Assembly: GCA_963576725.1 (NCBI GenBank)
Contig: OY755251.1
Coordinates: 41,924,192 to 41,988,191 of the forward strand
Direction: 5' to 3'
Source of the DNA: Azorinus chamasolen
Lineage: Eukaryota > Mollusca > Bivalvia > Cardiida > Solecurtidae
Length of the DNA: 64,000 nt
The notes under the pieces are model-generated. The model did no database searches. It saw nothing but the letters and a program-made list of their open reading frames with translations, and was not told the DNA's origin. Positions 34,993 through 46,205 of this stretch are shown piece after piece. Each line of letters begins with the position of its first letter. Within the stretch, counting starts at the first letter, position 1. The position numbers and the translations under genes were made by a program.

Positions 34993-35449
34993 GAGACGCT
35001 GCGTTTTAAGCAGCTCATGGTCTGCTTCTACGCTATTCGAATAGAAATCTATATTAATCTGAACCTTCAAAACTTCCTTTGAAATTTCTACATCCAAACT
35101 TCCTTTCAAACGTTGCCATTGTGAAAATTCAGTTAATGCATATTCATTAAGCGATCAGTTCTAGCATAAACGTTCAGTAAGGAAAGAGTTGTAGAAACTG
35201 ACCAGGCGGCTCCTATAAGACCCGTCTGATCTGAGTTTTCTCTGTTTGCAAAGGCGTTAAAACGGCGTATCTATGGAATAAAGTTTGAAGAAATTCGAAC
35301 AGTTTGGATCTGTTCAAGCTCTGAGTAAGTACATGTAAGTCGCAGACCCATGTGTAACTATTTGAAGCACGTATCTGTATTCGAGATGTGTTTGCCTCGC
35401 CATATCTACAGCTAACCCCTATAAAGCGACAAGCACAACATGTCTAATT

Positions 35450-35545
35450 CATGGTCTTAAATCCAATTTTTCGTCCTGCATTAAGCAACACTCTGCTTGT
35501 CAAGACACATTCACAAATTGGCTGCTTGAGAGGGTTTTTACTGTA
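35450..35545. mobile_element. 3' part of a Tc1/mariner-like MITE
   Basis: TTTTTCGTCCTGCATTAAGC and the terminus GAGAGGGTTTTTACTG followed by TA match the right half of 10005-10200. The left half is lost. Confidence 0.7.
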
Positions 35546-35694
35546 CAATCATTTCAAAGTAAGAACAAAACAAATGATAATATACTGCAAGTTACTATTC
35601 ATGTACAGAGGCATAGACAAATTACGTAAATGTAAAGAATATCTCCTTATTTCTTCACTAAACTCAGTGTCAACACTGTTGACTATTCTTTAAA

Positions 35695-35875
35695 CTCCCC
35701 TCGAAAAGAGTGATCAAACATAGAATTAAATGGAGAACCCCCCTCGAAAAGAGTGATCACAACATGGAAAAATGTGGAGAACTCCACTCGAAAAGTGTGA
35801 TCATAACATAGAATAATGTGGAGAACTGCCCTCGAAAAGAGTGATCATAACAAAGAATTATGTGGAGAAATGAGC
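35695..35875. repeat. 44-bp tandem repeat derived from a half-palindromic MITE
   Basis: About four units: CCCTCGAAAAGAGTGATCAT + AACATAGAATAATGTGGAGAA. This parallels AAAGAGTGGTCACAACATAG followed by GGTTTGGTGGAGAAA, the right half of the CTCCACCAAACCCT palindrome. Confidence 0.85.
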
Positions 35876-35876
35876 A

Positions 35877-36063
35877 TTAAACCCTTTGTCCCATCAATAT
35901 GCCATTTGCGCTTTTGCAAACAGAGTAAACCAAGGTCAGACAGCTCATGTAGGAGTCGCCTGATGAGGGTCTGCTCTGTTTGCTTATGATTTAAAATTCA
36001 GCAAATTAATATCCATACAGTCATCGTTTCTTATATGAACTTATATATGGAGTAAAGGGTTAA
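35877..36063. mobile_element. TTAA-flanked MITE with CAGAGTAAACC core
   Basis: TTAAACCCTTTGTCCCATCA at the left, ATATGGAGTAAAGGGTTAA at the right. The core palindrome is GCAAACAGAGTAAACCAAGG ... GGGTCTGCTCTGTTTGC with a CTCATGTAGGAG tip. 187 bp. Confidence 0.88.
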
Positions 36064-36184
36064 ATATTTGAAATACACCATGTTCATCTCTTATCTACCG
36101 ATCTTATAAATGGTAACTGATGTTTCTGCAACAAGTCGCCTTGTTTCAGAGTTGAAAAAGCCACCAGTGTTTAACTATACGGTC

Positions 36185-36625
36185 TACTCATTATGAATGG
36201 CAATCAAATGGCTAAACTCCTATCAGTGGCAATCAAATGGTTAAACTCCTATCAATGGCAATCAAATCGTTAAACTCCTATCAGTGGCAATCAATGGATA
36301 AACTCATATAAATGGCAATCAAATGGTTAAACTCCTATCAATGACAATCAAATGGTTAAACTCCGATCACTGGCAATCAAATGGTTAAACTCCTATCACT
36401 GGCAATCAAATGGTTAAACTATCACTGGCAACCAAATGGTTAAACTCCTATCATTGACAATCAAATGATTAAACTCCTATTAATGGCTGTCAAATGGTTA
36501 AACTCCTATTAGTGGCAATCAAATGGTTAAACTCCTGTCAGTGGCAATCAAATGGTTAAACTCCTTTCACTGGCAATCAAATGGTTAAACTCCTGTCAGT
36601 GGCAATCAAATGGTTAAACTATTAT
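36185..36625. repeat. 28-29-bp minisatellite, about 15 copies
   Basis: Unit TGGCAATCAAATGGTTAAAC + TCCTATCAG, with ATCACT and GTCAG variants and a few deletions. Confidence 0.96.
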
Positions 36626-36644
36626 CAGAGCTAATCGTTTTATA

Positions 36645-37096
36645 ACAAGAGCTGTCCGCAGACAGTGCGCTCCACTTTCTGTGCTGGATAGTGTAGTGGA
36701 AGTCTAAGTCAGAAAGGGCAGATAACTATAGCAAAAATAATTTTAGGGTTACCTGCCCTTGTGGAATGGATCCCCCTTGTAATAATTAACATGCATACCA
36801 AATTTGAACCAAATATCTTGGACAGTTTCTGAGACATGGACCTGAACATAAAACTTAACCAACAATGAAAATTCTAAGTCGAAAAATGGGCATAACTATG
36901 GCAAAATTAATTTTAGGGTTACCTACCCTTGTGAAATGGGTTCCCCTTGTGATAGTAAACATACATACCAAATATGATCCAAATATCTTTGATGGTTTCT
37001 GAGAAAAGGACCTTAACAAAAAAGGTTAACCAACGCCGACGCCGACGCCGACGAGAGGGTCATGACAATAGCTCCACTTTTTGAAAAAGTGGAGCT
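36645..37096 (+). mobile_element. Helitron-like non-autonomous repeat
   Basis: Starts ATAACAAGAGCTGTCCGCAG. It carries two tandem copies of about 180 bp (TTTTAGGGTTACCTGCCCTT, TACCAAAT-TGA-CCAAATAT) and ends with GCCGACGCCGACG, then the perfect hairpin CTCCACTTTTTGAAAAAGTG GAG followed by CTAA. A terminal hairpin with a CTRR end is Helitron-like; there is no TIR. No Rep/helicase coding. Confidence 0.62.
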
Positions 37097-37099
37097 AAA

Positions 37100-37295
37100 C
37101 ACTATTGACCGAGAATCAAACAGCTAGGATCTAGAGGTACTCGAACAGCTAGGATCCACAGTTACTCGAACAGCTAGGATCCACAGTTACTCAAACAGCT
37201 AGGATCCACAGTTACTCGAAAAGCTAGGATCCATAGTTTCTCGAACAGCTAGGATCCACAGTTACTCGAACAGCTAGGATCCACAGTTACCCGGC
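37100..37295. repeat. 22-23-bp minisatellite, about 8 copies
   Basis: Unit CGAACAGCTAGGATCCACAG + TTACT. It ends about 70 bp past the donor of the 28-nt microexon and may derive from the GGATCC-core family (CTCATATAGATCCAAGCTGTTT follows at 37298). Confidence 0.93.
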
Positions 37296-37370
37296 GTCTC
37301 ATATAGATCCAAGCTGTTTTCAACAGCCAGTCAAGTTACATTTAACATGGTATGTGTTTTGGATACTTAC

Positions 37371-37398
37371 CTATCAAAAAGCAATTTAATATGGTCCC
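37371..37398 (-). CDS. SLC9A-like: NHE exon 4: 28-nt microexon
   Basis: The acceptor is TTCTTTGTAG and the donor GTAAGT. Only 28 nt lie between them, reading GTILNCFLI plus the first base of a Gly codon. It fills exactly the gap between VLLYAGL (exon 3, phase 0) and GPTLYG (exon 5, needs one base), where NHE proteins carry a GT-WN----IG segment. Skipping it would shift the frame. Introns of about 6.9 kb and 2.6 kb surround it, and a 22-bp tandem array ends about 70 bp past its donor. Confidence 0.88.
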
Positions 37399-37737
37399 CT
37401 ACAAAGAAAATATACATGTTAAAAGCTTCCATCAACATAGGAGAATCGCACTCGGATATTTGCATGCAATAATAACAATGATCAGCCTCAATGTTAAATA
37501 TTTCCATCAAATGGCGACTTTTTCGCACCTTTGCAAACAGAGGAGGCCCGGAATAGCCATTTCTCACATGAATATTCTTAAGGGAAAATGTGAATTAAGC
37601 ATATTTTATGAGTCCGTTCAAACATTCGCCTGTGATCATGTGATCATGTGTCTGCCAGCAGAGACATTAACCCTTGTCAAGCTAATTACCATCTAACTTG
37701 TATTTGCAACAGTTTAGATCTAGACAATATTCTGAAA

Positions 37738-37925
37738 ATGGGTGATCCCTCGAAAGCAAAAGTAGAAATGCAAAAAGAGAAAATTGCAGACTCGGTTTTA
37801 TTGAGTCTGTTCATGAGTAGTAATTAAAAGTGCAACACTACTCACGTCCCCTATAGCACCGGCTTAAGCAGCATTCAATTTTCAAAATTAATAACATCAA
37901 AACTAATGATCCCGAAGGATCAGAA
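37738..37925 (-). mobile_element. TGATCC-terminal MITE, copy 2
   Basis: Begins GGTGATCCCTCGAAAGC and ends TAATGATCCCGAAGGATCA; both ends carry TGATCC-YTCG in inverted form. Inside are AAAATTGCAGACTCGGTTTT and GGCTTAAG. A second partial copy of its first 45 bp lies at 38017-38062, followed by a GACGACGACG run. 37400-37737 upstream has nothing else. Confidence 0.82.
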
Positions 37926-38064
37926 AATATAACAACACTGAGAATGAAGCACGGGGCGACGTTTTACGGCCGCCACACAAGCACTTAACACCTGCTGTTG
38001 TGAAGTACATATATTCTGAAAATGGGTGATCCCTCGAAAGCAAAAGTAGAAATGCAAAAAAAAA

Positions 38065-38588
38065 GACGACGACGAGAAACTCAGCGTCGAATCGGGATCC
38101 ATGCAAGCAGGTTGACACTCGGTGAATAGTTGCTTTATAACACTTGTGTTAACTTATAACATTCGGCCAGTAGCTTTTCAAAAGCTTAAGCGGGGCGAAA
38201 GTAGCCAAACGTACACGAGATCCAAGTGAGATAAGAAACTATTGTCAGCTGCGAGGTAAGGTTACGACAGTGAAACATTGTACATGTTATTTGTATGGCT
38301 ATTGGGGAAACACAACATACAGGAATGTTTGGAATCGAAAGAAAACCAAACCAACGAAATTATTACTTGGAAATTGGTTTAAGTCTGTTCTAGGTAACCT
38401 AGCAACGTAATTAAATATTGAGGAAAGCCAATACATTCCAAAACATAATAAGACATGAAAATTAGGCTACATGCTATAATAATGCAATAAGAATTAGTTA
38501 AAAATATAATTAAAGTTTAGGAATTCTTAACAGTAGTTTTCCTTCTGAAAAAAATACATCAGCTAAAAACCTAAACGTGTGTATTGTT
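38065..38588. other. Mostly unassigned intron sequence
   Basis: 38078-38120 is a fragment of the GGATCC core (AACTCAGCGTCGAATCGGGA). The rest to 38588 is AT-rich with no recognised feature. Confidence 0.55.
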
Positions 38589-38803
38589 TTAACCCTTTCG
38601 CTGCCAATGCCGGATCTGTGATTACCTATGCAAACAGTTTGGATCCAGATGAGACGCTGAGTAACTCGGCGTCTCATCAGGATCCAAACTGTTTGCTACT
38701 GTTACTATGTTTTTGAAACAAAAATGAAGAAAATCAAAACAATGAAAAATTGTAGCAGACGACAAAGTTAGCAGACGACAGAGTTTGGCAGCAAAAGGGT
38801 TAA
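38589..38803. mobile_element. Complete TTAA-flanked MITE with GGATCC palindromic core
   Basis: Ends TTAACCCTTTCGCTGCCAA and TTGGCAGCAAAAGGGTTAA are inverted and include TTAA on both sides. The core at 38630-38697 reads GCAAACAGTTTGGATCCAGA ... TCAGGATCCAAACTGTTTGC with the tip TGAGTAACTCGGCGTCTCA. 215 bp, piggyBac-like. It is the reference copy for fragments at 10728, 24185, 33756, 39055, 53175, 54530 and 54890. Confidence 0.92.
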
Positions 38804-38829
38804 GACTGGTGTATTGTTTTAAGACTGGT

Positions 38830-39215
38830 GTATTGTTTTAAGACTGATGTATCGTGTTTAGTTCCGATTCGTTTAAATTTTGAAGATATTGACCGAGCGT
38901 CAAACAGATTGGATCCAGTTGAAAAACTGATTTACTCTCGGCTGGATCCAAGGTGTTAACGGTCCAAGGTGTTAACGGTCTCGCTACCAGTGTCGCTTCG
39001 GCTGGATGCAAGGTGTTAACGGTCTCGCTACCAGAGTCGCATCTGTGATTACTTACGCAATCAGTTTCTATCCAGACGAGACGCTGAGTAACAAGGCGTC
39101 TCATCTGGACCAACACTGTTTGTTACTGTGGTTATGGTTTTCAAGAAAATGGGAGACAATTTAATAAAGGATATGACACATTCTACAGACAACAATATCT
39201 GTCAGCGAAAGAGTT
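38830..39215. repeat. Nested/duplicated TTAA-MITE pieces
   Basis: Two copies of GGATCCAAGGTGTTAACGGT and GTCTCGCTACCAG (38944-39045), then a core with tip ACGAGACGCTGAGTAACAAG (39073-39094) and a closing CAGCGAAAGAGTTAA at 39202. 39236-39300 carries two direct copies of CAGAGTCTGCTCTGTTTGCT. Confidence 0.75.
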
Positions 39216-39360
39216 AATTAAGCATTTACTTAACAGATAAGAGCCATCTGACCAGAGTCTGCTCTGTTTGCTGTCCGATCAGAGTCTGCTCTGTTTGCTT
39301 ATGGAATGATAAAGATCTGATTTGCTATGGCCAAACTCACTGTGTTCATATGCCATTATA

Positions 39361-41757
39361 CAAACAAGAGAGCCATGGTGACACTACATCGCTCACCTTT
39401 AACTTGTAGCACTATATAGAGATGAACTAGTCAAAACCATATCTAGAATCTAGAACGTGAAGATAACAGGGTCATATTAGTTTTAGATTTTTCAACTAAA
39501 GACTATTCAATTTGTTTAAATGCATGGTTCTTATAATCATCAATTCTCAAGACGGTCATCAGATGACTATTCCTATTGAACGTCATTCAAATTGGACACC
39601 CGGATTTGGAGAAGAAGATTTTTAAAGTTTTCCTTATAGCCATAAAGGAATATTTTTAGCCCCATGGCCATTTTCATATAACAACATGGTCGCCAGGAGA
39701 CTATTCCTTCCAACCATCATTCAAATTGGACCATTCATTCTGGAGAATACAATTTTAACGTTTGCCAAATAAACGTCTTAGGAAATGTATCCCCGCCCCT
39801 GGCGACAATGATTTAGCAATTTTGGTAGAGAGTTACTAGAAAATTAGTCCTACCAATTACAATTCAAACTCAACCACCAGTTTTGAAGAAGTTTTTTTAA
39901 GTTTTCCCCATCATATAGTCATATGAAGAAAATTCAGTTCCGTCCCTGGTGGCCATATTTGTTTAGATATCAACACGGATTTTGCAATATCGATAAAGGG
40001 TCAACAGGGAACTATTCCTACCAAATACCATTCAAATTGGACCACCGATTTCTGAGATGTTTTAAAGGACTTTCCATATAGTTATATAAGGAAATCTATT
40101 CCCGCCTCTTATCGCCTTTTTGTAATATCAACATCACCATAGAAATTGAGATAACGGCTTACCAGGTGATCTTTTCTACCAAATACCATTTCATCTGTAC
40201 TACTGGTTTCTGAGAAGGTTTTCTATAAAAGAAACTCTAGCCCCGCCCATGGCGACCATGTTTTAGATATCAACATGATTTTGGTAATGTCGATAACAGG
40301 TCACCAGGTCACAAGTCTAACCAAATACCATTCAAATTGGACCACTGGTTTCTGAGAAGAATACTTTTATAGGTTTCCTATAAATATATATAAGGAAATC
40401 TAGCCCAGCTCCTGGCAGCCATGTATTTTTTTTAAATATCAACATGAGCTTAAACAATTTTGATAAGACGTCCACTAGGACGCCGAAGGGTTCCCGAATG
40501 TGGATATCGCAGATTCGGGATGGTTCGACATGTCTTCGGTATGTTCTGGAACACTTCCGCGTCGTTCCTGAACGTTTCGGGAACCCTTCTGGGCATTTCG
40601 GGGACTGATCGGAATCGAAAAAAGACTCAACATACAAGTTTTAAATTTTTTAAAATTTTAATATTTTTAATATTTTATTCTGGAGGGTCTCGGAACGTTC
40701 GGGAACCCTTCGGCACGTTCGGGAACCCTTCGCGGTGGTTTCGGGGTAGTTTCGGGCGGGAACATTCTGCAAGGCTTTGGAATTTCCTATCTGTACCGAG
40801 CGGTTCCAGAATGAAGCCGGATCGAATGGGGGAAGGCTTCCCGAAGGTTTCCCGTAGACGCGAAAGGGTTCCCGAATCCACACAAGAGACACGCCGAATG
40901 TATTATGAACCCTTCAAAATCGTCTCGGAAGACGTTGCTTTCAGCTAAACTTATATACTTGTATATCTGAGAAAGAGCGATCGTCAGATTGCCGAAAACA
41001 TTTGAGAGAAGAGACATCTGTTCCACTTCAAAACACAAAATGCGAAAAAAACTCTCAGATCGGCAACCCTTCCGCATTCTTTCTGCAACGATTCAGCACC
41101 CCTTCGGCATGTTCTGCAACATTTCTGCAACCTTTCCGCACGGTCAGAAACCATTCAGGAAGCATTCGGGAGGTAATTCTCAAGGTTTCGGCATGCTTCT
41201 GCATGGCCTTGGCGTCTGCTCCGCAACGCTTCGTAAGCCACTTCCCGAATACACGAGAAATGCATGCCGAATAACACCGAAGACAAGGCTGATTCCGAAT
41301 GGTTCACGAAACGAGCACAATTTATTCTACAACCCTTCGGCAAAATTTCGGCGCTGTAGTGGACGCCAGGCATAAAGTGTCAACAGGTGACTATTCCTAC
41401 CAAATGCTATTCGAATTGGACCACTGGTTATGGAGAAGATTTTGTTTTCATCTAGCCCCGCCCATTGATACATAATTTTAACAAATGTGGTAAAGACGAC
41501 TCCGCTCAAATAACTTTCAATTCTGGTCATTGGTTTTGGAGAAGAAGATCCTTAAACAATTTTCTTTCGGTTGTGATAATAACAAGAGCTCTCTGTGGAT
41601 CCAGATTCTTTTAGCAATTTAATGAAGCACGATACATTGCAAGATCATTTATGTAAAGTTTGGTTACATTCTGCCTAGTGGATATTGTTGACGGACGGAC
41701 AGACGGACGGGTTGGCAATATCAAAAGCTCACCCGAACATACTCAGGTTAGCTAAAA
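39361..41757 (+). mobile_element. Composite Helitron-like dispersed repeat, about 170-bp internal units
   Basis: Begins near AAACAAGAGAGCCATGGTGA. It has about five diverged tandem units with AGCCCCGCCCATGGCGACCA, GATATCAACATGATTTTGG, ACCAAATACCATTCAAATTG and GACCACTGGTTTCTGAGAAG, then GACGGACGGACAGACGGACG and an imperfect terminal hairpin AGCTCACC ... GGTTAGCTAA. It is interrupted by an unrelated island at 40475-41375, after which a unit resumes (CAACAGGTGACTATTCCTAC). Confidence 0.68.
40475..41375. other. TTCGG-rich island of unknown origin
   Basis: About 900 bp richer in GC than its surroundings and full of degenerate motifs: CGTTCGGGAACCCTTCGGCA in the left half, TTCTGCAACCCTTCCGCA in the right half. 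The halves look like diverged copies: both have CCCGAATNCACNNGAGA followed by GCCGAAT near their right ends (about 40870-40900 and 41243-41272). Open frames cross it in several frames (up to 162 codons) without recognisable homology. Confidence 0.7.
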
Positions 41758-41944
41758 GCAGCCATTTAATATCCATGATGTCATTATTTCGTACATAAAT
41801 AGTCACCGAGTAAAAAGTTAACACTGAAGCTCAGTGTTTCTCTGATCATAATAAGGCCTCACTTAAATTCCATTTACAAAAGTGCAATATTGGAAAACAC
41901 AATATGGTCTTCAAATTCATTTACAAAGCTGGGTAACCTTCTGA

Positions 41945-42135
41945 TCCTTCGAGATCATGAATTTCAGTACTTCTTGTTCTGAAAATTGAATACCGCTTAA
42001 GCCGGTGCTAGGGGGCGTGAGCAGTGTTTCACTTTCAATTACTGTCCATGAACAGGCTCAATAAAACCGAGTCTGCAATTTTCTCTTTTTGTGTTGCAAT
42101 TTTTGCTCTCGGGGGATCACCTCCCTTTAGAATTT
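41945..42135 (+). mobile_element. TGATCC-terminal MITE, copy 3
   Basis: TGATCCTTCGAGATCATGAA at the left, CTCTCGGGGGATCACC at the right. Contains CCGCTTAAGCCGGTGCTAGG and AATAAAACCGAGTCTGCAAT. Confidence 0.85.
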
Positions 42136-42364
42136 ATTATATCTCCACTGATTGTAATCAAAATTCTATGATTGTTAATTTTTTTGTATAGAACTAAAAG
42201 CGAAATAAATGGTTAAATTCGAATTGTTTAAATGGATGTTGCAGTGTACGGAAACAAAATAGAGTCTACCATATTACAGAACTTCAATTACCCTTTGGAT
42301 AAGCTTAAACTCTATTTGTACTTAATAAAAAGAAATGACGACCATGCATGGCTGACTGGTCACT

Positions 42365-42545
42365 TGCTATCATTAACATTGTTATTATCATCATTACTAT
42401 TAGTTTTATCATGATGATGATGATAATTGTTATGATGATGACAATTATACTGAGTGTTATCATAACGATGATGACGATGATAATGATGACGATGATGATG
42501 ACGACAACGATGATGACGACGGAGATGATGATAATCATCATAATA
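42365..42545. repeat. (GAT)n/(ATC)n-like microsatellite
   Basis: Imperfect GATGAT and GACGAT trinucleotide run; the paired open frames on both strands are artefacts. 42546-43190 has a short GACGGACGG run (42611-42632) and nothing else. Confidence 0.95.
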
Positions 42546-43194
42546 CTGTTACCGGTAGAGGTCAAAATAGCCTAAGTTGAAATCTATACTGAAAATACTT
42601 AAGAATGAAGAACGGACGGAGAGACGGACGGATAGGGTACAACCGCCATGTCCGTAGGGTGGGGTTACATGTAACAGAGAGGGAGATATCTCTAGCAAGT
42701 AAGCATTGTAATCCATAATCCATCCTGTTTGTATTAGGTTGTTTCTCACCGACTTTTTACTGATATATTAAATAGTGATATGTATGTAAAATAGCGGTAA
42801 GCCCTATGCTAAGGAAATGCACATTCCATTTCCATTCAAATCTTGAAGACTTAAATATGTAGCAGTGCTTCCCATACGGCGCGGCATGAGTTGAATTAGA
42901 AATTTTGGCTTAGGCGTGAGTTGAATAAGTAGCTTGTGATTACGCATGAATGGCAAGTGAGGCGAATGTGGTGTTACAGGTTGTCTGTAACTATTGTCCA
43001 TTTTACGACGGACATGTCTACCGGTCATTGGCATGAATCATTTCATCACCAACTATATGTCGCCCGCGTATGTCATCCGCGTAGCTTTTATACATGACTT
43101 CTTATCAGGATCAAAACTGTTTGAAAAGTTCGAGGCAGTAAAAACTAACACAAATCACAGTACAGTCCAATATGCATTTACATGTGGCCGAATT

Positions 43195-43915
43195 GATCGC
43201 AGAACCTCTATAAATCGACCTTTATAACTTGACCACCGTATATAGAAGCTCTATAGATCGACCTTTATAACTTGACCACAGTATATAGAAGCTCTATAGA
43301 TCGACCTTTATAACTTGACCACAGTATATAGAAGCTCTATAGATCGACTTTGATAACTTGACCACCGTATATAGAAGCTCTATAGATCGACATTTATAGC
43401 TTGACCACAGTATATAGAAGGTCTATAGATCGACCTTTATAACTTGACCACGGTATATAGAAGCTTTATAGATCGACCTTTATAAATTGACTGACCACAG
43501 TATATAGAAGCTCTATAGATCGACCTTTATAAATTGACTGACCACAGTATATAGAAGCTCTAGAGATCGACCTTTATAACTTGACTACAGTATATAGAAG
43601 CTCTATAGATCGACCTTTATAAATTGACCACGGTATATAGAAGCTTTATAGATCGACCTTTATAAATTGACTGACCACAGTATATAGAAGCTCTATAGAT
43701 CGACCTTTATAAATTGACTGACCACAGTATATAGAAGCCCTTTATAATTTTACCACAGTATATGGACGCTCTATAGATCGACCTTTATAACTTGACCACA
43801 GTATATAGAAGCTCTATAGATCGACCTTTATAATTTTACCACAGTATATGGACGCTCTATAGATCGACCTTTAAAACTTGACCACAGTATATAGAACCTC
43901 TGTAGGTCGACCGTC
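43195..43915. repeat. 43/47-bp minisatellite, about 16 copies
   Basis: Unit TATATAGAAGCTCTATAGAT + CGACCTTTATAACTTGACCACAG split in two here. Some units carry an extra CTGA (ATTGACTGACCACAG), making 47 bp. Each unit includes the palindrome AGCTCTATAGATCGA-like core. Confidence 0.96.
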
Positions 43916-43994
43916 ATGTTAACCCGTCAACTCATTATCTAATGATCTGTCATTTCATAGATACTCAATAACTATTTTTGCAATAAATTCTTAA

Positions 43995-44115
43995 AGTAAA
44001 AGCAGCAATGCAAAAAGAGAAAATTGCAGGCTCGGTTTATTGAACAGACGTTCGTGAGCAGTAGTTAAAAGTACAATAGTACTCATGCCCCTTGCACCGG
44101 CTTAAGTTTTATTCA
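43995..44115 (-). mobile_element. TGATCC-family MITE, copy 4 (partial)
   Basis: GTAAAAGCAGCAATGCAAAA, AAATTGCAGGCTCGGTTTAT and CCCTTGCACCGGCTTAAG; the terminal TGATCC is lost. Confidence 0.75.
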
Positions 44116-44306
44116 AGGACAATTTGGGTCATGGATGGAAGAAGATGTAGAATAAGTTCTCTATCAAATTCCATAAATTCAGCTAATACATATTCATGAT
44201 GTCATTATCTCTCATACGAATATTCACCAGGTAAAGGATTAAAGACATACATCTAGAGACTTTTTTGCTGCGGTTGTTTAATATGAGTTATACTGCACTT
44301 ACTTAC

Positions 44307-44388
44307 CAGACCTGCATATAGAAGAACCGTGCCCACATTTTCATAAAACGTTCGGTCGTGTAAACTATATGCTGACTCTAGAATAATG
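44307..44388 (-). CDS. SLC9A-like: NHE exon 3: IILESAYSL helix
   Basis: 82-nt exon with a long pyrimidine tract and acceptor TTTTTCAG, and donor GTAAGT. One base completes the second Pro codon of LPP, then IILESAYSLHDRTFYENVGT and VLLYAGL follow, ending in phase 0. Family counterpart: PPIVLDAGY-M--R-FF-NLGTIL-YAV. The acid usual in LDAGY is Glu here (LESAY), a conservative change. Confidence 0.93.
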
Positions 44389-44652
44389 CTGAAAAAGAAA
44401 AAAAGAAAAGAAAATACAAATAATGCATTAACTCTAACCATCCTTAACGTGTCCTGGCCATTATTTGCAAAATATTATGACGAGGTACCGACAAGTTCAA
44501 GCTGTATGAGACTCAGTCATCTGTTTCTCAAACCAAATAGGAAGTAAATGACAATTGCAATAAATTAAAGTATAAATAGTTTTCAGCATGATAAATATTC
44601 CCCGTCAGCGTAACAACAAACGTACATGAAGGAGGATCCATGAAATATAATA

Positions 44653-44800
44653 CAGTAAAATCCATCTAAAAGGGCCACCTAAATGTTCTCTAATTCTTGG
44701 TCTTGAAGGCAGGTGGTAGATTAATTCAGGACGAAATGCAGCAGGCTTGTGTATCACTTTCCTCCTGCATTAAAGTGATAGTCTCTACTTACAACGTGCT
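44653..44800. mobile_element. Tc1/mariner-like MITE, truncated right end
   Basis: Starts CAGTAAAATCCATCTAAAAG after TA. Core GGCAGGTGGTAGATTAATTC ... CTCCTGCATTAAAG. 44800-45280 has no recognised feature. Confidence 0.75.
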
Positions 44801-45284
44801 TTATGCCTAATAAATACATAAAGTATTTGCTTATATGCTGAAAAGAAGTATATTACAAGAAAACCAGTCGAATCAACGTCCAAGAACACAACTTTCATGT
44901 CGTCGAAGTCCAGTTTTATTCGGCAACGTACTAGTATTAATCCAGCTCGCATGTTAGTTTCGTTAACTGTTCGACCAAGGTTGGTAATATTTTGCTGTAG
45001 AACACACATTATAAGTATCAATGAAAACAGTTTATTTTGTATCACAGGGGAACTTTTCGATGTAAGTTCAAATTGACAATCTCCATAATTTAATGATTGA
45101 ACATAACACATACCAAGTTATATGATATTATTGAAAATATGCGTTCACTGTAGGGACTTCCTCTTTAATTAAACTACCATAAAGACATCTATATCTATTC
45201 ATACAGTTGTCCCTGTAGAGGGGTTGTAATGTTTCTTTAAATGAGTACAATATACAATGATCAGTATTGTTACATTTTCTGGTC

Positions 45285-45480
45285 CTTCGGGATAATTAGT
45301 TTTAATATTATTAGTTTTGAAAAAATGACTACTGCTTAAGTCGGTGCAAGGGACGTGAGTAGTGTTGCACTTTTAATTGCTACTCATGAACACACTCAAT
45401 AAAACCGAGTCTGCAATTTTCTCTTTTCGCATTGCTACTTTTGTTTTCGAAGGATCATTCACTCTCAGAATTTAGTATCA
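45285..45480 (+). mobile_element. TGATCC-terminal MITE, copy 5
   Basis: GGTCCTTCGGGATAATTAGT at the left, TTTTCGAAGGATCATTCACT at the right. Contains TTAAGTCGGTGCAAGGGACG and AATAAAACCGAGTCTGC. 45481-46005 has no recognised feature beyond a partial restatement of the 44820-45120 sequence (TGAAAAGTAGTATATCACAA). Confidence 0.82.
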
Positions 45481-46009
45481 GTTTAAAGGGGATGTCCCTA
45501 CATTTGACGCGTTTCATAAATACTTCAAATATACAAAACTCATTTGTTTATATGCTGAAAAGTAGTATATCACAAAAAGCCCCATCAAATTACCGTTTAT
45601 AATGACAACACATCCATGTGTTTGATATCGCCGATCCCGGTTTTACTCCCCGATGTTTCAGTTTTATTCGGGTTGAGTTTTAGTTTCGTAACTGTTCGCC
45701 CTATTCGCGATTCTCCGACCACTTCGGAGAAAGCTATTGCGTAAAAAATGGAGGGATCGGGTGATCATCGGTAAAACGCGGAAGAATTTAACGGAAAAGG
45801 CCGATAATATTGTGTTGTAGAACAAAAATTATCAGTTATTGATGGAATCGGTTTATTTGTATCACATGGGCATTTTTCGATAGAAGTTCTAATTGGGAAC
45901 CTTCATAATAATGATAGAGCATAACAAATACCAAGGTTTATGATATTATTGAAAATATGCGATCATTGTAGAGACCTCCTCTTTAAATTAGGACAATATA
46001 ATGCGTTTG

Positions 46010-46205
46010 TATCAGTTAAAATAAGTACAAGATACAATAGGTTTGTATCAGTTTAAATAAGAACAATATACAGTAGGTTTGTTTCAGTTCAAATAAGTAC
46101 AATATACAATAGTTTTATGTCAGTTTAAATAAGAACAATATACAATAGGTTTGTATCAGTTTAAATAAGTACAATATACAATGGTTTTATATCAGTTTAA
46201 GTAAG
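46010..46205. repeat. 36-bp tandem repeat, about 5 copies
   Basis: Unit GGTTTGTATCAGTTTAAATA + AGTACAATATACAATA. Confidence 0.93.

Noticed and set aside
40460..40948. 162-codon plus-strand frame in the TTCGG island
   Set aside because: Several frames on both strands are open because of the motif composition; no recognisable domain.
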